A stretch of 64,000 nucleotides of DNA from Glandiceps talaboti (GCF_964340395.1 NC_135569.1:13276019-13340018), one strand, 5' to 3'; shown: positions 38,528 through 56,120, counted from the first letter of the stretch. Numbers and translations: made by a program. Notes: generated by a model from the letters alone, not told the origin.

Positions 38528-39494
38528 GTGATTTCACAATGTCGTCACAAGCTGACAATGTTGGCAAATGTCCTAAGCGGGCTAATTACACAAATTACTT
38601 TTAATGTTAGTGTTATTAGCTCAAATAACTGTGGTACACAACCACTGTGCCATGCAACCATGATCAAAATTCATTTCCAGCCAACGGGCTGCAAATTTGT
38701 GTTTTTCATTAATTATATGTACTTGCAGGCCCAAAAATGATGGGTTTTTTTAATAGAATCGCGCCCCAAAAAACATCTTGGGGAGGGTTTTTAGCTGTTC
38801 TTGTGTGCCCTCCCATTGATGGTGAAGTATGTATGCCCTTTATTCCTCCCCTGGGTTTCAACTTGCCCGTCCGCCCACAGCTGCCCACCCAATATTGAGA
38901 ATGATACGATCGATTTACCAATGCACTCCTCACCAGGAAAACGTTTGTGCTTTCAACTGTAGCAACACGAATTCGAATAACAGGCTAACAGCACTACACC
39001 CCCCCCCCTCCCTTCACAATTGCACGTTTCACCTGCCACCGTATCAAAATCCTGACTTCCCGCTGTAATCCTTGTTTGCTCCTCCCAACACCGATCAAAA
39101 AAATTGTCCACCCACTGCAAAATTGCGTATAAATCAACTTTTTGCAAGAACATCATCGTTGAATGTCTACCACAGTATACTCTATAAAGACACGAAAATA
39201 ATTATTTTCGATATATATATACTCTGATATGATCCTTAAGAAAATTCAGGCTTGACGAAAACTAAATCAAAACTTGATAAAGCCTGTAAAACAACAATAA
39301 ACTCAAATAAATGAATGAAAACTTCTATGAATTAAATAATCCTAACATGGCTCGGAATAAAAGTGTGAATTGTAACGACAAACTACAAAAAAATGGTTAA
39401 AATTAGTTTGCCCAGTAACACCAAAAAATACAAAATAATTATACAGCTAAAATAAGAATAATTCTTTTAGCTTACAAGAACGGCTTGCCATAAC

Positions 39495-39730
<236 letters not shown>

Positions 39731-40554
39731 CACCACGAGACCATAAGTTTACTACATTTGCATATCGTTCCATTTCCCTGTCTTTAAAATGTGTGTGTGT
39801 GTGGGGGGGGGGGGGTAATGATATCAACTGTTCTTGAGTTTGAAAGGGAAACAAGAATTTGTATATGATAATTGACATGAATGATATGTAGTTTATCAAA
39901 ATGTTCATCAAACTTTACATATATATGCAAGTATCAATTCTTTAATTTGAATTTACTCTGCTATACATCTTATTGCCTAGAGACCTGGCTATCTGCCACA
40001 TCAGCACTAGTGGCCGGCCATACGAAATTCTGCGTTTGTATTGAAAATTTAAAAACACCTTAATCAGAAGAGACCAAAATCAGCAAACATTGCATTTATG
40101 TCAGAAGCGGTGACCATGACAGTGATGAAGGTCCGGGACGCGTGAATAACGATAATGCATATATCGACCGATGACATCATACCCAAAGCAATCTAAAAAT
40201 AGATGCCGGTATCGCGATACATTGATACGCACCTCGAGTGGTGTTTCCAATGACGTAGCACAATTACGCAGAGTCACATGACTGTATTCGTTCGCCGATG
40301 ACGCCATATAAAATAGTACGGAATTATTTTCATCTAAAAAATCACATTTTATCAATATTGTGTTCCTTTTCGTCATCAGACCTGAAAATAAATTATTTTT
40401 ACATTTACAAGTCACAGATATTGCCTTAGAACACCGTATATCTTTGCGGAGGGATACAATCATGCAACATAAACAACACTACTTCCGCCATTGTTGAAAT
40501 ATCCAGAAATTTGTGATACACTGTCAGCTGATTTTAACACCACTCGTATATTAG

Positions 40555-46951
<6,397 letters not shown>

Positions 46952-49046
46952 AATCTTCCCCTGGCTACCTGGAAACAACAATTTACATGCCACATGAAAT
47001 CCGAGCTCAAACGAAGTGAGAGCAAACATAAATGACGCTAAATGCTGTAAATAGCCATTCGTGACTATATCTATAAACAGGGCAAATAAAATCGTATAAT
47101 TACACTTTCATTTTTTGGGTCAATTATTTTTACTCTCAAAATTGTAGAATGTTAAATTTGGGCTGAAATAAAGTAAATATAAAAATTTAGATAGATCTAA
47201 ATACATAATATTATGTACGGGAAATTCAGCATGATTGCAAATGATTGTAATGCAAAACAAATTTCGTCAAGACAATTTTGGAGTAAGTTAGAATTATATT
47301 TATTTATCATGAAAAATACAAAAAAATAATTAGTTAACCTGTTACATAGAAGTACCTAAACTATAACCTAAAGCATGTTAATGGCATATTTTCTGAAAGC
47401 ATGTCAACGAAAAGTTTGTAACATCTATAATTAACACGTACATAAGTCTTTGTTTGCATATAATGTTAGTTTGTTCTTAATCAAAGGGAATTGTTGCTAA
47501 GGAGGGTTACCATACCGTGTAAGGGAATAGCTTGCATTTACGTCATAAAAATCTGTATGGATTTGAATAACTTTTATCCAGCATTTTTGCTTTGAATTTT
47601 TTTTTTGGAAGGTTAGAGCGTGGACATTTTTTTCTAATGATGTTGTAGATTTGCTCTTTATGTGTTTACCCATAACATAATTGAATGGATTTTCTATGTT
47701 GGTATGTATCTACCACACTGAACTTGACTTTAGTGTCATTTCAATGACTTAAAACTTCATAGTTGATAGAGATCTTCATGCTGAGCTACGAGTAAAAAGG
47801 GGACTTGTGATCGTGAACAAACATATACTTGTATGTCTACAAGTCATTACCTGTCTACTCACTGGAGCTGTGACTCTGCTACACTTGTTCTTATCGTATA
47901 TGAATAAGAGTGAGTGTATCGGAGTTACAGACCCACCAGGTAGGCTGGAAAACAAAACAAAACTAACGACTACATTCGTATGTTTGTGCAAATTCTATGT
48001 CATATAACCAGTCACTATGCAATGTTCTCCACGGCTGTTAGAGTAGTGAATCCACACTCGTATTTCTTTCAAATGAAACTGCCACATGTACAGAATAACA
48101 TTACACACTTCTGTTATATATAGAAGTACATAATTTGACAACATACTTTGGAGAACATTGCAGTGAACTAGTTCAACACATTTCTCCAAAGGATGAAGAT
48201 TTCTATTAACCAAATCGTGGTGTTTGGAATTTAACAAATATATCATTTACAGTGGGATAATATTTCAGCAGCTTTGATCATTGCCCTTCAAACAGGGTGA
48301 CATTTTGCAGTCTCCTTTCAGATCGCATGGTTTGAGTATTGATTGACCTTTGAACTTTTGTCAACTTCTGATTTTATGGGGGCCAGAGTGGTAATAGTTG
48401 GAAGTCATTATGCAAATAAATCCACAGAGAGTGAAGTCAACTATGTGTGCTTTGCATTGTAACGTAATTCTATGTATGCCTATGTTGTCCTTAACATTGT
48501 AAGTACTCTGCTCACATTTAGCTAACTGTATTCGTCATAAATAAAAAAAATATTCAAAATTGAGTCAACTGCTTGTTCGTGCAATGTTTGAGGTATTTTG
48601 CCAGACATGTGATGTGCTTGGGTATGTATTTAACTTGTGTGTGAGCATGGGGGGGGGGGGGGGGGGGGGTTAGCATATGTGTGTGTTGGGGGGTGTTAAA
48701 ACTGCAGTAGATGTACATTCTCACAGGCCAGAGCCCATATTTCTGCTGCAGTAACCTCTTGGCACTGCATCTTGGATGATGCTTTACGACGATGTAGCTG
48801 GATCAACAGTGTTATTTTTGCTCAGCCAACCAACAATATATTCACTAAAATTCTTAGAATACCAATAATTAGACATTGTGCGTGACAATAAGAGGCCTTT
48901 TTTATCTTTTAAGTAGTATATTAAAAAGTTTTAATCGTGACTCATTTTGGGTGCTGACTCAAAAATCAATTTGATTGGATATATTGCACCATAAAAAGTT
49001 ATGTGCATTTGCTGATACACAAATATGTATACCCACAGGTGCTTCA

Positions 49047-49310
49047 ATAGGCTATTCCAGACTGCAAACAGGAAATTGAGAATACAGTGCCCTCACTCAA
49101 ATTGGGGGTATCATCACCTAATAGTACTGTTTGTCAAGAGCTTTGTCCCTTGGTGATATTTTGTAAACGTTTAAATCAGGGATGTTTTTCGTATTGCTCA
49201 GACACTGAGGAAAGCAGCCTTGCACTATGATTAACTGAGTAACCTGTATCATGTATACCCCCAAGATACAGACAGAGAGCGCCACCATGGCAAATTGTGG
49301 AAAGGCCTAT
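49047..49310. mobile_element. Short-TIR MITE (family C, copy 2)
   Basis: ATAGGCTATTCC and GGAAAGGCCTAT ends match the copy at 16944-17210 throughout, for example CAGACTGCAAACAGGAAA and GGGGGTATC. Confidence 0.75.
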
Positions 49311-49582
49311 ACAGGATGTACGATATTTCAAGTAAGTGAAGGATATACAGTGAGGTGTGTTGTATGTCATACAACTACCTACCCCTTTATACTTTGTGGT
49401 GACGACTTGATGGCTTGATGATATTCCTTATACAACTGCATGCCCATCTCTTATTATCACATATACACCTGTATGCACACTCAAATCACGTCACCTTGAT
49501 TGGTTGTCAGTGGCAACATGGTGTTAGTCATTATATCCGACAAAACAGTTTCAAATGAATGTTTCCAATACAGCTCACAAAA

Positions 49583-50618
49583 GGATATGAGCTTCCTAAG
49601 ATAACAATAGGTCATGCATAATTATGGGCGTCATGGAGATGAAAGAAAGGATACTAAACTTAACTTGAATGGCATCTCTAGACATACAATATTAGTACCT
49701 ACTGGCCACCCATGTGAACTACTGCTGCAATAACAAAAATATTCATTTCTCTAACTTGGTGTTTGGCGACATGTGTATTTAGCCTCATGTCTGAACTCAA
49801 AGACAGTAATTTAAAATTCATGACGTACATGTCATGAATTTCTAATTAAAAAGGGGTCTGTCCAGCTCAATAGCAAGGTAGATCAAAAGAAGCCTCTTCC
49901 ACTTTTCATCGAAATAATTGGCTTCCTAGCAGCGAAAATTATACTAGCTGGGAGAATTCCCGATCACATGACCCACAATATTATTGATTCAGTGTGGGAT
50001 GTCAACTGTAAAAGGACATGTGAAGAATTACTATGGGAACTTTTATATGCTGGATTAGTCCTGCATGCAGACAGTGCACGGGTCTAGGTTACTGACATGA
50101 CCCTCAACACCGGATAACTTACTCCGTATGCAAGCAGGACTAATCCGGGATAGGATCAGCAAGTATATTGTGCTAAAAGGGTTAACTTCATACGAGACGA
50201 TGTATTTTGTATAACATAGACTTTATTTAGTCAAAGCCCTGACTTTGGCCTCAAAGCCTTACTAAAAGCCAGAGCTAGATGCTCACAGCTCAACAATCAA
50301 AACCCAAGTATCGAATCTGCGACATATGGTCGCTACAATAATTAATCACAATAAGTCACGCATAGGAGATGCACTTCCTAAGATAACAATAGATCATGCA
50401 TAATTATGAGCATCATCGAAGATGAAATAAATGACACTAATCTTTAACTTGAATGACATATCCAGACATGTACATACAATATTCGTGTCCCTATTGTCTT
50501 GACAACCCATGTGAGCTATCGGAATAATAGATATTCATTTCTCTAACTTGGTGTTTGGCAACATGTGTAAACAGCATCAGGTCTGAACCAAAACACAGTA
50601 AATACAAAATTACAAATT
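49583..50618. repeat. Diverged direct repeat of about 250 bp, copies 780 bp apart
   Basis: 49583-49830 and 50363-50618 share GCATAATTATGRGC, ATTCATTTCTCTAACTTGG and TGTTTGGCRACATGTGTA blocks in the same order. The spacer between them is unrelated. They could be the ends of an unidentified element or a simple duplication. Confidence 0.65.
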
Positions 50619-50864
50619 ATCAATTGTATTCTGATTATTACATATTTTACTTCAACATCTCAAACTTGACAAAGTGTGAAAATGTCTACACACAAATATC
50701 AAATGTTTACATTCCAACATAAGCAAAATAAACCCGAGGAAAATATGTAACTACCGCACAGATGTTCCTTAACTACAAACACTGTCCCATCACTTTATGC
50801 CATATTTTACCACTCCCTTATGTGATTACAAATGATACACTCTATACATCCTCCTCCTTATAGT

Positions 50865-52892
50865 TTATGTTATCAAATGTACACACTTGTTGTCTTTGTC
50901 AGTTACCCATATTTTAGGTACTGGGTCATGTGAGACAGCTATGCCATGTGGTTGGAATCTGACCTTTGGTGATATTAGGCATACAAACTTGAGGGTGCCC
51001 TTTATACTGTATTTCAGTATGTTGGGGCCCTGACATAGATAGATGTCGTCATACCTGTCAACAGCTATACCGGTCACTGGTTGTTTGTTTATCAGCTTGA
51101 ATTCTGTAACTGGAAAGGTCCCATACCAGCTTATTAGCTGCAATACTACACAGACACCGAGTTCATTCCAAAGATTATAGGTTAATTTCCAGGAAGAAGC
51201 AACAACAGCCTTGCCCCCACTGGTGACACTGATACATGCACTATTCTCAACGTACCGATACTTGTATTTATTTTTACGATTCTGAAAGTCAATTTCAATT
51301 GACATACGGAGTCTAAATGGTGATTTTGTATTGTATAGCTTGATAAATTGTGAGTTATCGACAACATACAACACATTCATGGCTTCATTTAGGGCAATAC
51401 CTCTTGGCTCATCTAACCCTCTTTGCCCAAAGCACTCAACCTCTTTATTGCAAACAATGATTTGATTATTTCCCTGGTCAGCAATGAAATATCTCCCACT
51501 TTTTGAAATTGCTATGTCAGTTGGGTCAAAACAATTACCAAACCCAAAAATTTGCAGATTTTCAACCTCTCTAACTTTGTCATTTCCCTTTAAGACTAGA
51601 ATGTTACCTTTGCCTGAATCCTCTCCACTATCTGCTACAGCAACATTCCCTTCTGTGTCTACTGCTAAACCAAGGGGACATTTGAAGGTATGTGAAGCTT
51701 TGTAGAATGACCGTGTGAGCTGCCATTTCGGAAGTGCATCAAATAGATAGGGAGATCTGTGAACATGAGTATTATTCAAAGTCATTGAAAATTCATGTGT
51801 TCCTATCGTTTTACATTCAACACTGAAGGAGATATCTTCATTGACTTCCCTATTAAGGCACGATATTGCACCATTAGGATATTTTAACTGTGCTTCCATA
51901 TCTCTCAAAATGAGAGGCTCCACTTTCTCTTTGCTTTGGGTCTGTATTTCAACATCAAACACTTCTCCTACCCGTATTGGCTTCATCTCTTTAACAGCTA
52001 AACTTGATGTCACTCTTGGTCTATCAGCACATACTTGTGATAGTGATCTACCACTCCCAACACTTCCAAGGCTTCCATGTGTGAAAAATGTGCCAGGATT
52101 GTACCAAGGAAGAATCGATTCGTACTTGGCAGGAACTTTGTATGGACTCCTTAAATGTTTTCCTGGCTTGGTTGGAGCTGAATGTTTGTTATCTTCGTGT
52201 CTGGTGTGGTCAGAGCGGTAACCAAGTTTTTCTAGAGCTGTTCGTCTACTTTTCAGAAGCATTGATTTCTTTGTATAGTCCTGTATTTCACTTAAAACTT
52301 GTCTGCATATCTCGTTTTTATCTGTTGTCATAGTGTTGACGAGTTTGTTTTGTTGTTCTTTCACTTTTGCAGTAAAGTTCGATATTATGGTCTTAACGTG
52401 ATCAGTCACTTCGTTTTTAACCCTTTCATATCTTGAAGCCAAATATATGTAATAAAAGTCTTTTGCTTCAATCTTTCGTGCATCAATTTTCTCTTGCTGT
52501 TCTGTTAACTTCTGTAAACATTTTCCAATGGTGACTATACTATTACTAAACGATACTAAGTCATTGGCAATAAGCATTTGTGCAAGATGAACGAGATTGG
52601 CCTTGTTCCTTGTCCATATACCCGTTTTCATATTCCCGTCCCGACCAGTTTCTTTCTCTATATCAATCGTCACACCTTGGTGCAAGAAATGTTTTTCTAG
52701 CTCACTAGCCATTAGGGCAGCATGTGCATGCGAAGTGTTTCTCTCTATGTATACACGAATGGGTCGTTGTCTTAGCTTAGGGAACTGTTGAAGACTGTAC
52801 TCGATCGATCTTATGCACAGGAGGCTGTGTTTGGGTAGCAGTTGTTCTATGTCTTCTTGAGTTTCGGCAATTACGTGATCCAATGAAAGTAT
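50865..52892 (-). CDS. Terminase nuclease-domain exon continuing in frame into TRIM-type coiled coil, filamin-like Ig and NHL repeats
   Basis: This 675-codon open exon has a pyrimidine-rich acceptor ending at 52893, in phase 0. Residues 1 to about 155 resemble the C-terminal nuclease part of herpesvirus terminase: a PIRVYIERNTSHAH segment aligns with the VRVAVEGNSSQDS segment of HSV UL15, and SFSNSIVTI with the SQELVSVTV segment. Residues about 156-220 are a coiled coil of the TRIM B-box C-terminal type (VKTIISNFTAKVKEQ). Then come a linker, a filamin/ABP280-like Ig domain (about 295-388, ending HVHRSPYLFDAL) and an NHL beta-propeller (about 400-675; GLAVDTEGNVAVAD, DIAISKSGRYFIADQGNNQI, GIALNEAMNVLYVVD). 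No RING or B-box precedes it. The upstream ATG at 52952 (MKLDD) lies in what reads as intron. The NHL half is probably host; what the fused frame does, if expressed, is unknown. Confidence 0.75.
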   Translation of the reverse strand: MLSLDHVIAETQEDIEQLLPKHSLLCIRSIEYSLQQFPKLRQRPIRVYIERNTSHAHAALMASELEKHFLHQGVTIDIEKETGRDGNMKTGIWTRNKANLVHLAQMLIANDLVSFSNSIVTIGKCLQKLTEQQEKIDARKIEAKDFYYIYLASRYERVKNEVTDHVKTIISNFTAKVKEQQNKLVNTMTTDKNEICRQVLSEIQDYTKKSMLLKSRRTALEKLGYRSDHTRHEDNKHSAPTKPGKHLRSPYKVPAKYESILPWYNPGTFFTHGSLGSVGSGRSLSQVCADRPRVTSSLAVKEMKPIRVGEVFDVEIQTQSKEKVEPLILRDMEAQLKYPNGAISCLNREVNEDISFSVECKTIGTHEFSMTLNNTHVHRSPYLFDALPKWQLTRSFYKASHTFKCPLGLAVDTEGNVAVADSGEDSGKGNILVLKGNDKVREVENLQIFGFGNCFDPTDIAISKSGRYFIADQGNNQIIVCNKEVECFGQRGLDEPRGIALNEAMNVLYVVDNSQFIKLYNTKSPFRLRMSIEIDFQNRKNKYKYRYVENSACISVTSGGKAVVASSWKLTYNLWNELGVCVVLQLISWYGTFPVTEFKLINKQPVTGIAVDRYDDIYLCQGPNILKYSIKGTLKFVCLISPKVRFQPHGIAVSHDPVPKIWVTDKDNKCVHLIT

Positions 52893-52963
52893 CTGACGTA
52901 ACAAAAGAGATAAAAAATAGAAAAGCAGAGTGAAATAGTCGTCTAGCTTCATTTCATGCAAAG

Positions 52964-53638
52964 ATGGCCATGCTGACCACTTCGTTTCATCTCAATCTGT
53001 TCTCTATGGAACATTTAAAGCGAAGGAGACAACATTTCTTTGAATGGAAGTACCAATTGGACAGGGAATTCCATTTGCATTTTCTGCAGTGTCATGGAAA
53101 AGAGGACAAAAGACCTGTTTCGACTCGAGTTCTTATCACAGAGCTAGGCAGAGAAACGGGTTCCCTGTACATAGGAAAAGACATAAACACATATCTTGCC
53201 AAAAAAATGACATGTACTGTTGCATTCGAAACATGCAGGTTACTAGAGCAACTTGAACAGTGTGCTGAAGATCAAAGAGATGGTCGTTTGCAAGTGTTGG
53301 AGGCCAAACTTTACATGGCTATTGAAATGTTTGCCATAACAATGGTGAAATCGGTAGAAGAAGAATACCGAGCCGATACTCCTCCAGCTTACCTGTGGAT
53401 AATAGATGTCATACAAAAAGCTGTACTCGACCTACTCGTTTGTAATCCCTCCCAAGCATCATGTGAAGGAAATCCATTGTTGGGGGCTGTCAATCACATT
53501 TCCACAATAGTAACAAGCATGTTGCAACCTCCGTCTGACATTGTAATAGTATGCCCTTCCCCCACAGTGGAAATACCACAAGAAATTTGTCATTTGTTTG
53601 ACGAAAAATCCAAGCAGACACGCATACCACTTCTCTGA
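52964..53638 (+). CDS. Unassigned 224-aa element gene nested in a terminase intron
   Basis: An ATG-initiated frame fills almost all of the 760-bp minus-strand intron between the two visible terminase exons and lies on the opposite strand. It is basic near the start (LKRRRQHFFEWK) and mostly helical by composition, with a hydrophobic middle (LYMAIEMFAITMVKSVEEEY) and a Cys-containing end. No signal peptide or known motif is seen. HSV UL16 and UL17 occupy the same kind of position inside the UL15 intron, but I cannot show homology to either. It comes within 15 bp of the terminase exon on the other strand. Confidence 0.65.
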   Translation: MAMLTTSFHLNLFSMEHLKRRRQHFFEWKYQLDREFHLHFLQCHGKEDKRPVSTRVLITELGRETGSLYIGKDINTYLAKKMTCTVAFETCRLLEQLEQCAEDQRDGRLQVLEAKLYMAIEMFAITMVKSVEEEYRADTPPAYLWIIDVIQKAVLDLLVCNPSQASCEGNPLLGAVNHISTIVTSMLQPPSDIVIVCPSPTVEIPQEICHLFDEKSKQTRIPLL

Positions 53639-53652
53639 CATAGCATACTTAC

Positions 53653-54219
53653 TATACGTTGGCCTCCACAGACAATGCCCCCAACAAAACCAATGCCAGA
53701 AACATTGGATGGAGTGGGGTCTATGGTGATGCAAAGTCCTGATGTACACGACAATAGAATGTCATCATTTACAAAGATACGCCTCTCGGCCAGATGATCG
53801 AGAGTGGTGTCAGCAAACAGTTTTTCTATGGACGTGTCTGCAAAATCAGCAATCCCTAGACACTCGAGTTCATAAGACCCCTTGGCCAGGATGTCCATCA
53901 GCAATCGGACAGGATTGCCTTCACTGCCATCAATGTGACGAGGGACAAGATGGCTTTTGTGAATGCAAACTCCTCTAAGACCTTTACTCACACATTCTTC
54001 ACACATGTACGTCTGCACTATGCTTTTGACGAGTGGTCGACCATTCCAAGACAATTCCAGCAGTCGACTTGACCAGTGGTCTCTGTTCGTCATTGAAGAC
54101 GTGAATAACACCGACACGTTCTTTGGTTGAAAGATAGGGGCTGAGGTGATTAAAGAAGTCTGTTTCACCCATGGGAATTCGTCCACCCAGCCAAATGTGC
54201 AACCTGCTCCTCTTGATGC
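53653..54219 (-). CDS. Herpesvirus-type terminase large subunit, central exon (Walker B to start of nuclease domain)
   Basis: This is a 189-codon exon, phase 0 at both ends, with acceptor TTTCTATTAG (54220) and a consensus donor GTAAGTATG (53652). The protein is the ATPase/nuclease motor that packages viral DNA. Near its start, RGAGCTFGWVDEF fits the RG...VDEANF Walker B region. NVSVLFTSSMTN fits the coupling motif (IIFVSSTN in HSV UL15). Cys pairs (MCEEC and CIH) follow. LCITIDPTPSNVSGIGFVGG fits the nuclease-start motif (YVDPAFT..SGTG). An intron just before Walker B matches the UL15 intron position as I recall it. The upstream exon is not recognised in the window. The pyrimidine tract of the acceptor is a (TTTC)n microsatellite at about 54226-54252. 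Confidence 0.88.
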
Positions 54220-54365
54220 CTAATAGAAAGAAAGAAAGAAAGAAAGAAAGAAAAGATAAAAAAAAAGATTAATATGCAAATTTAACCTCGTACGACATGA
54301 AATAACAGAGTAGTTGCATGGCCTTATTAAAAGATATGCTTTATTAGTTGATGACTCATTAATAC

Positions 54366-55247
54366 ATGGAATCGCAAACGAGAAACACGTATATACAACA
54401 GAGTGGCATTGAAGTCTGGTACATTGTACCCTTTCACATGTGCACAGAGAAGTGTACACTGGTTAATCCCTTTGGCAGAGGACAACACTACATATGTACG
54501 GAATCCTTACAGTATCACAATTGCAATGGAGAAAACCGAGGTTGTTCCCTTGTCTTTTCCGAAGATGCACTTGTTTGTCGATTGACTGGTCGGTCTCACA
54601 AAAAAGGTGTATATGTAGGACTTGACCGACCACTGTATCCCTCTATTACACCCATCAATAGCGACACAAGAAGCCAAACTTTTGTCAAGAGGTCCAATGC
54701 TATTTTTAAGACAGTTGCACCTGTCCTGACAAAACTCTATAACCCTTCAAATCGAAATGAGTACAACAACTTGGAACGCATACAGAATTTGTCAGTTGAT
54801 GACCTGTTTGCAGCTATTCAAATGAATGTCTTTAAAAAGCGAATCTCTTTACCAATGGCTTTGACGAAATGTCTCTATAGTAGTGAAACGTACCATCTGA
54901 AAAGAATCCACTGTCGGTTCTCTGAATTACTGGCCCTCGAATCGAGTGTAAGGGATATACTGAAAGTCGTCTTGCAGCACGCTTCACGAAGTCATTTATC
55001 ATTTCTCTGTATTCATCCAGAAGCAACTGTTGTCTATGTCCTGACATGTGTTCTTGAAGGTTTTGGTCATGGAAGTAGAAACATTTTTGATGAGAATCGT
55101 CACAAACAAATGGGCCCCATGCCTTTGGACAGACATTTATATCAAATATTCAACATACATGTCAGGAAATTAACTCAATGTGCTAAAATATTGCAAACCA
55201 TTATGACATCAGCCCCTTGTTTGAGAGCACTTGAGAAAATAAAATAA
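54366..55247 (+). CDS. Unassigned 293-aa element protein with N-terminal Cys/His cluster
   Basis: The ATG at 54366 opens a frame ending at 55247, with AATAAA overlapping the stop (55238-55248). Cys26, Cys30, Cys44, Cys53, Cys60 and Cys71 with His41 and His51 form a likely zinc-binding cluster (HMCTEKC, QYHNC, VCRLTGR). The rest is helical and Leu-rich. The cluster followed by an L/I-T/S-G motif recalls the N-terminus of the herpesvirus UL92 late-gene regulators, but this rests on memory of a short pattern only. The gene lies on the opposite strand in the terminase's upstream intron. Confidence 0.6.
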   Translation: MESQTRNTYIQQSGIEVWYIVPFHMCTEKCTLVNPFGRGQHYICTESLQYHNCNGENRGCSLVFSEDALVCRLTGRSHKKGVYVGLDRPLYPSITPINSDTRSQTFVKRSNAIFKTVAPVLTKLYNPSNRNEYNNLERIQNLSVDDLFAAIQMNVFKKRISLPMALTKCLYSSETYHLKRIHCRFSELLALESSVRDILKVVLQHASRSHLSFLCIHPEATVVYVLTCVLEGFGHGSRNIFDENRHKQMGPMPLDRHLYQIFNIHVRKLTQCAKILQTIMTSAPCLRALEKIK

Positions 55248-55248
55248 A
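55238..55248 (+). terminator. Overlapping AATAAA signals at the end of the 293-aa gene
   Basis: Two AATAAA hexamers (55238 and 55243) overlap the TAA stop at 55245. Such economy is typical of large DNA viruses. Confidence 0.6.
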
Positions 55249-55295
55249 ATAATTATTGAAAAAACACACGCATACAATGCATTCTCTTGTCTTGT

Positions 55296-56120
55296 TTATT
55301 TATTCTGTTCAAGCATTATATCGAAATGGTCAGCACACATTCTAAGATGTATAGGTGCTTTGGCAGCATCTATTCCTTTCAATCTATTTGTTGTGTCCAA
55401 TTCCAGAATTAAGGCTTTGTTTCCTTTCCTACTGTCCCTCCCATAAATTTTGATTGGAAGGCTTAGCATTTGGCTGGCACATACAATTTCGATGGTCATT
55501 GCTGCATGAGGTTCATTACTGAGTAAGTGTTTTATACTTTGTTCGAGTGTTTGAAATCCTCCAAGTAGAAATTTACCCCGCCCAAAATCTTCCAACAGTT
55601 GTTCTTTTTGGGTATCGTCCAGATTGTCCATATATGCTCCAAGATTTTGCCTGAACTCTGTGGCTTCCCATTCCAGGTTGTCAACAACTGTTGAATTACT
55701 CCATCTTCTATCCACATAGTTCTGAATGTAGCTTTGATTTCTTGCAACAACACAGCAGCGAAAGAAGCATGCATCGTTTATGCCACTTATCTGTATGATA
55801 TGCCAGATCTTACCATCAATACTTGTGTCTTTGGGTAGTTTACTAAATTTGTTACTTTTACTGATTGTTTGTTTTTTGTTGTGTGTTTTCTTAGGAATTT
55901 TAACCACCGGTACTTGCAGCGTTTCACATTGAACAGGTGTTTTGTTTTGTTTTTGGGATGTGGTTTTGGGATGAGAGTTTTTGTAACTTTTGTTGTCAAC
56001 AGGATGGACGTTTTGTTTGCTATATCCCATTCGCTTCATTAACATAGATCTCTTCTTGTTCTGCCTCTTTTCGAGCAAACGAGCCCATTTCATCTGTGGA
56101 CGAAAGGTTGTGGAGTGCAT
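55296..56120 (-). CDS. OTU-family cysteine protease (deubiquitinase-like), 274 aa
   Basis: An ATG-initiated minus-strand frame. Residues 1-95 are basic and low in complexity (Lys/Asn/Thr-rich). The OTU core follows: SGINDACFFRCC carries the Asp116-x-Cys118 nucleophile motif, and the end has CADHFDIML with His265, as in the OTU H-x-[FWY] block. OTU proteases remove ubiquitin or ubiquitin-like proteins, and viral ones typically blunt innate signalling; that role here is inferred. Only 49 bp separate it from the convergent 293-aa gene. On the minus strand AATAAATAAA overlaps its stop. It is divergent from the 2057-aa gene, with 128 bp between start codons. Confidence 0.75.
   Translation of the reverse strand: MHSTTFRPQMKWARLLEKRQNKKRSMLMKRMGYSKQNVHPVDNKSYKNSHPKTTSQKQNKTPVQCETLQVPVVKIPKKTHNKKQTISKSNKFSKLPKDTSIDGKIWHIIQISGINDACFFRCCVVARNQSYIQNYVDRRWSNSTVVDNLEWEATEFRQNLGAYMDNLDDTQKEQLLEDFGRGKFLLGGFQTLEQSIKHLLSNEPHAAMTIEIVCASQMLSLPIKIYGRDSRKGNKALILELDTTNRLKGIDAAKAPIHLRMCADHFDIMLEQNK

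Larger units (their letters stand above)
46952..50864. other. Intergenic DNA between GABARAP and the NHL-containing frame
   Basis: It contains the GABARAP 3' UTR, a (G)22 run at 48649-48670, a family C MITE and a diverged direct repeat. I see no gene. This is still host-type DNA, because its repeats recur elsewhere in the window. Confidence 0.55.

Noticed and set aside
38709-39156. Overlapping frames on both strands between FTSJ1 and GABARAP
   Set aside because: No conserved motif, no splice connections and C-rich low complexity.
50865-52961. Simple host TRIM-NHL gene starting at the codon near 52961 or ATG 52952
   Set aside because: The first codons read through a pyrimidine-rich acceptor (52893), and the exon's first 155 codons look like terminase, not RING/B-box.
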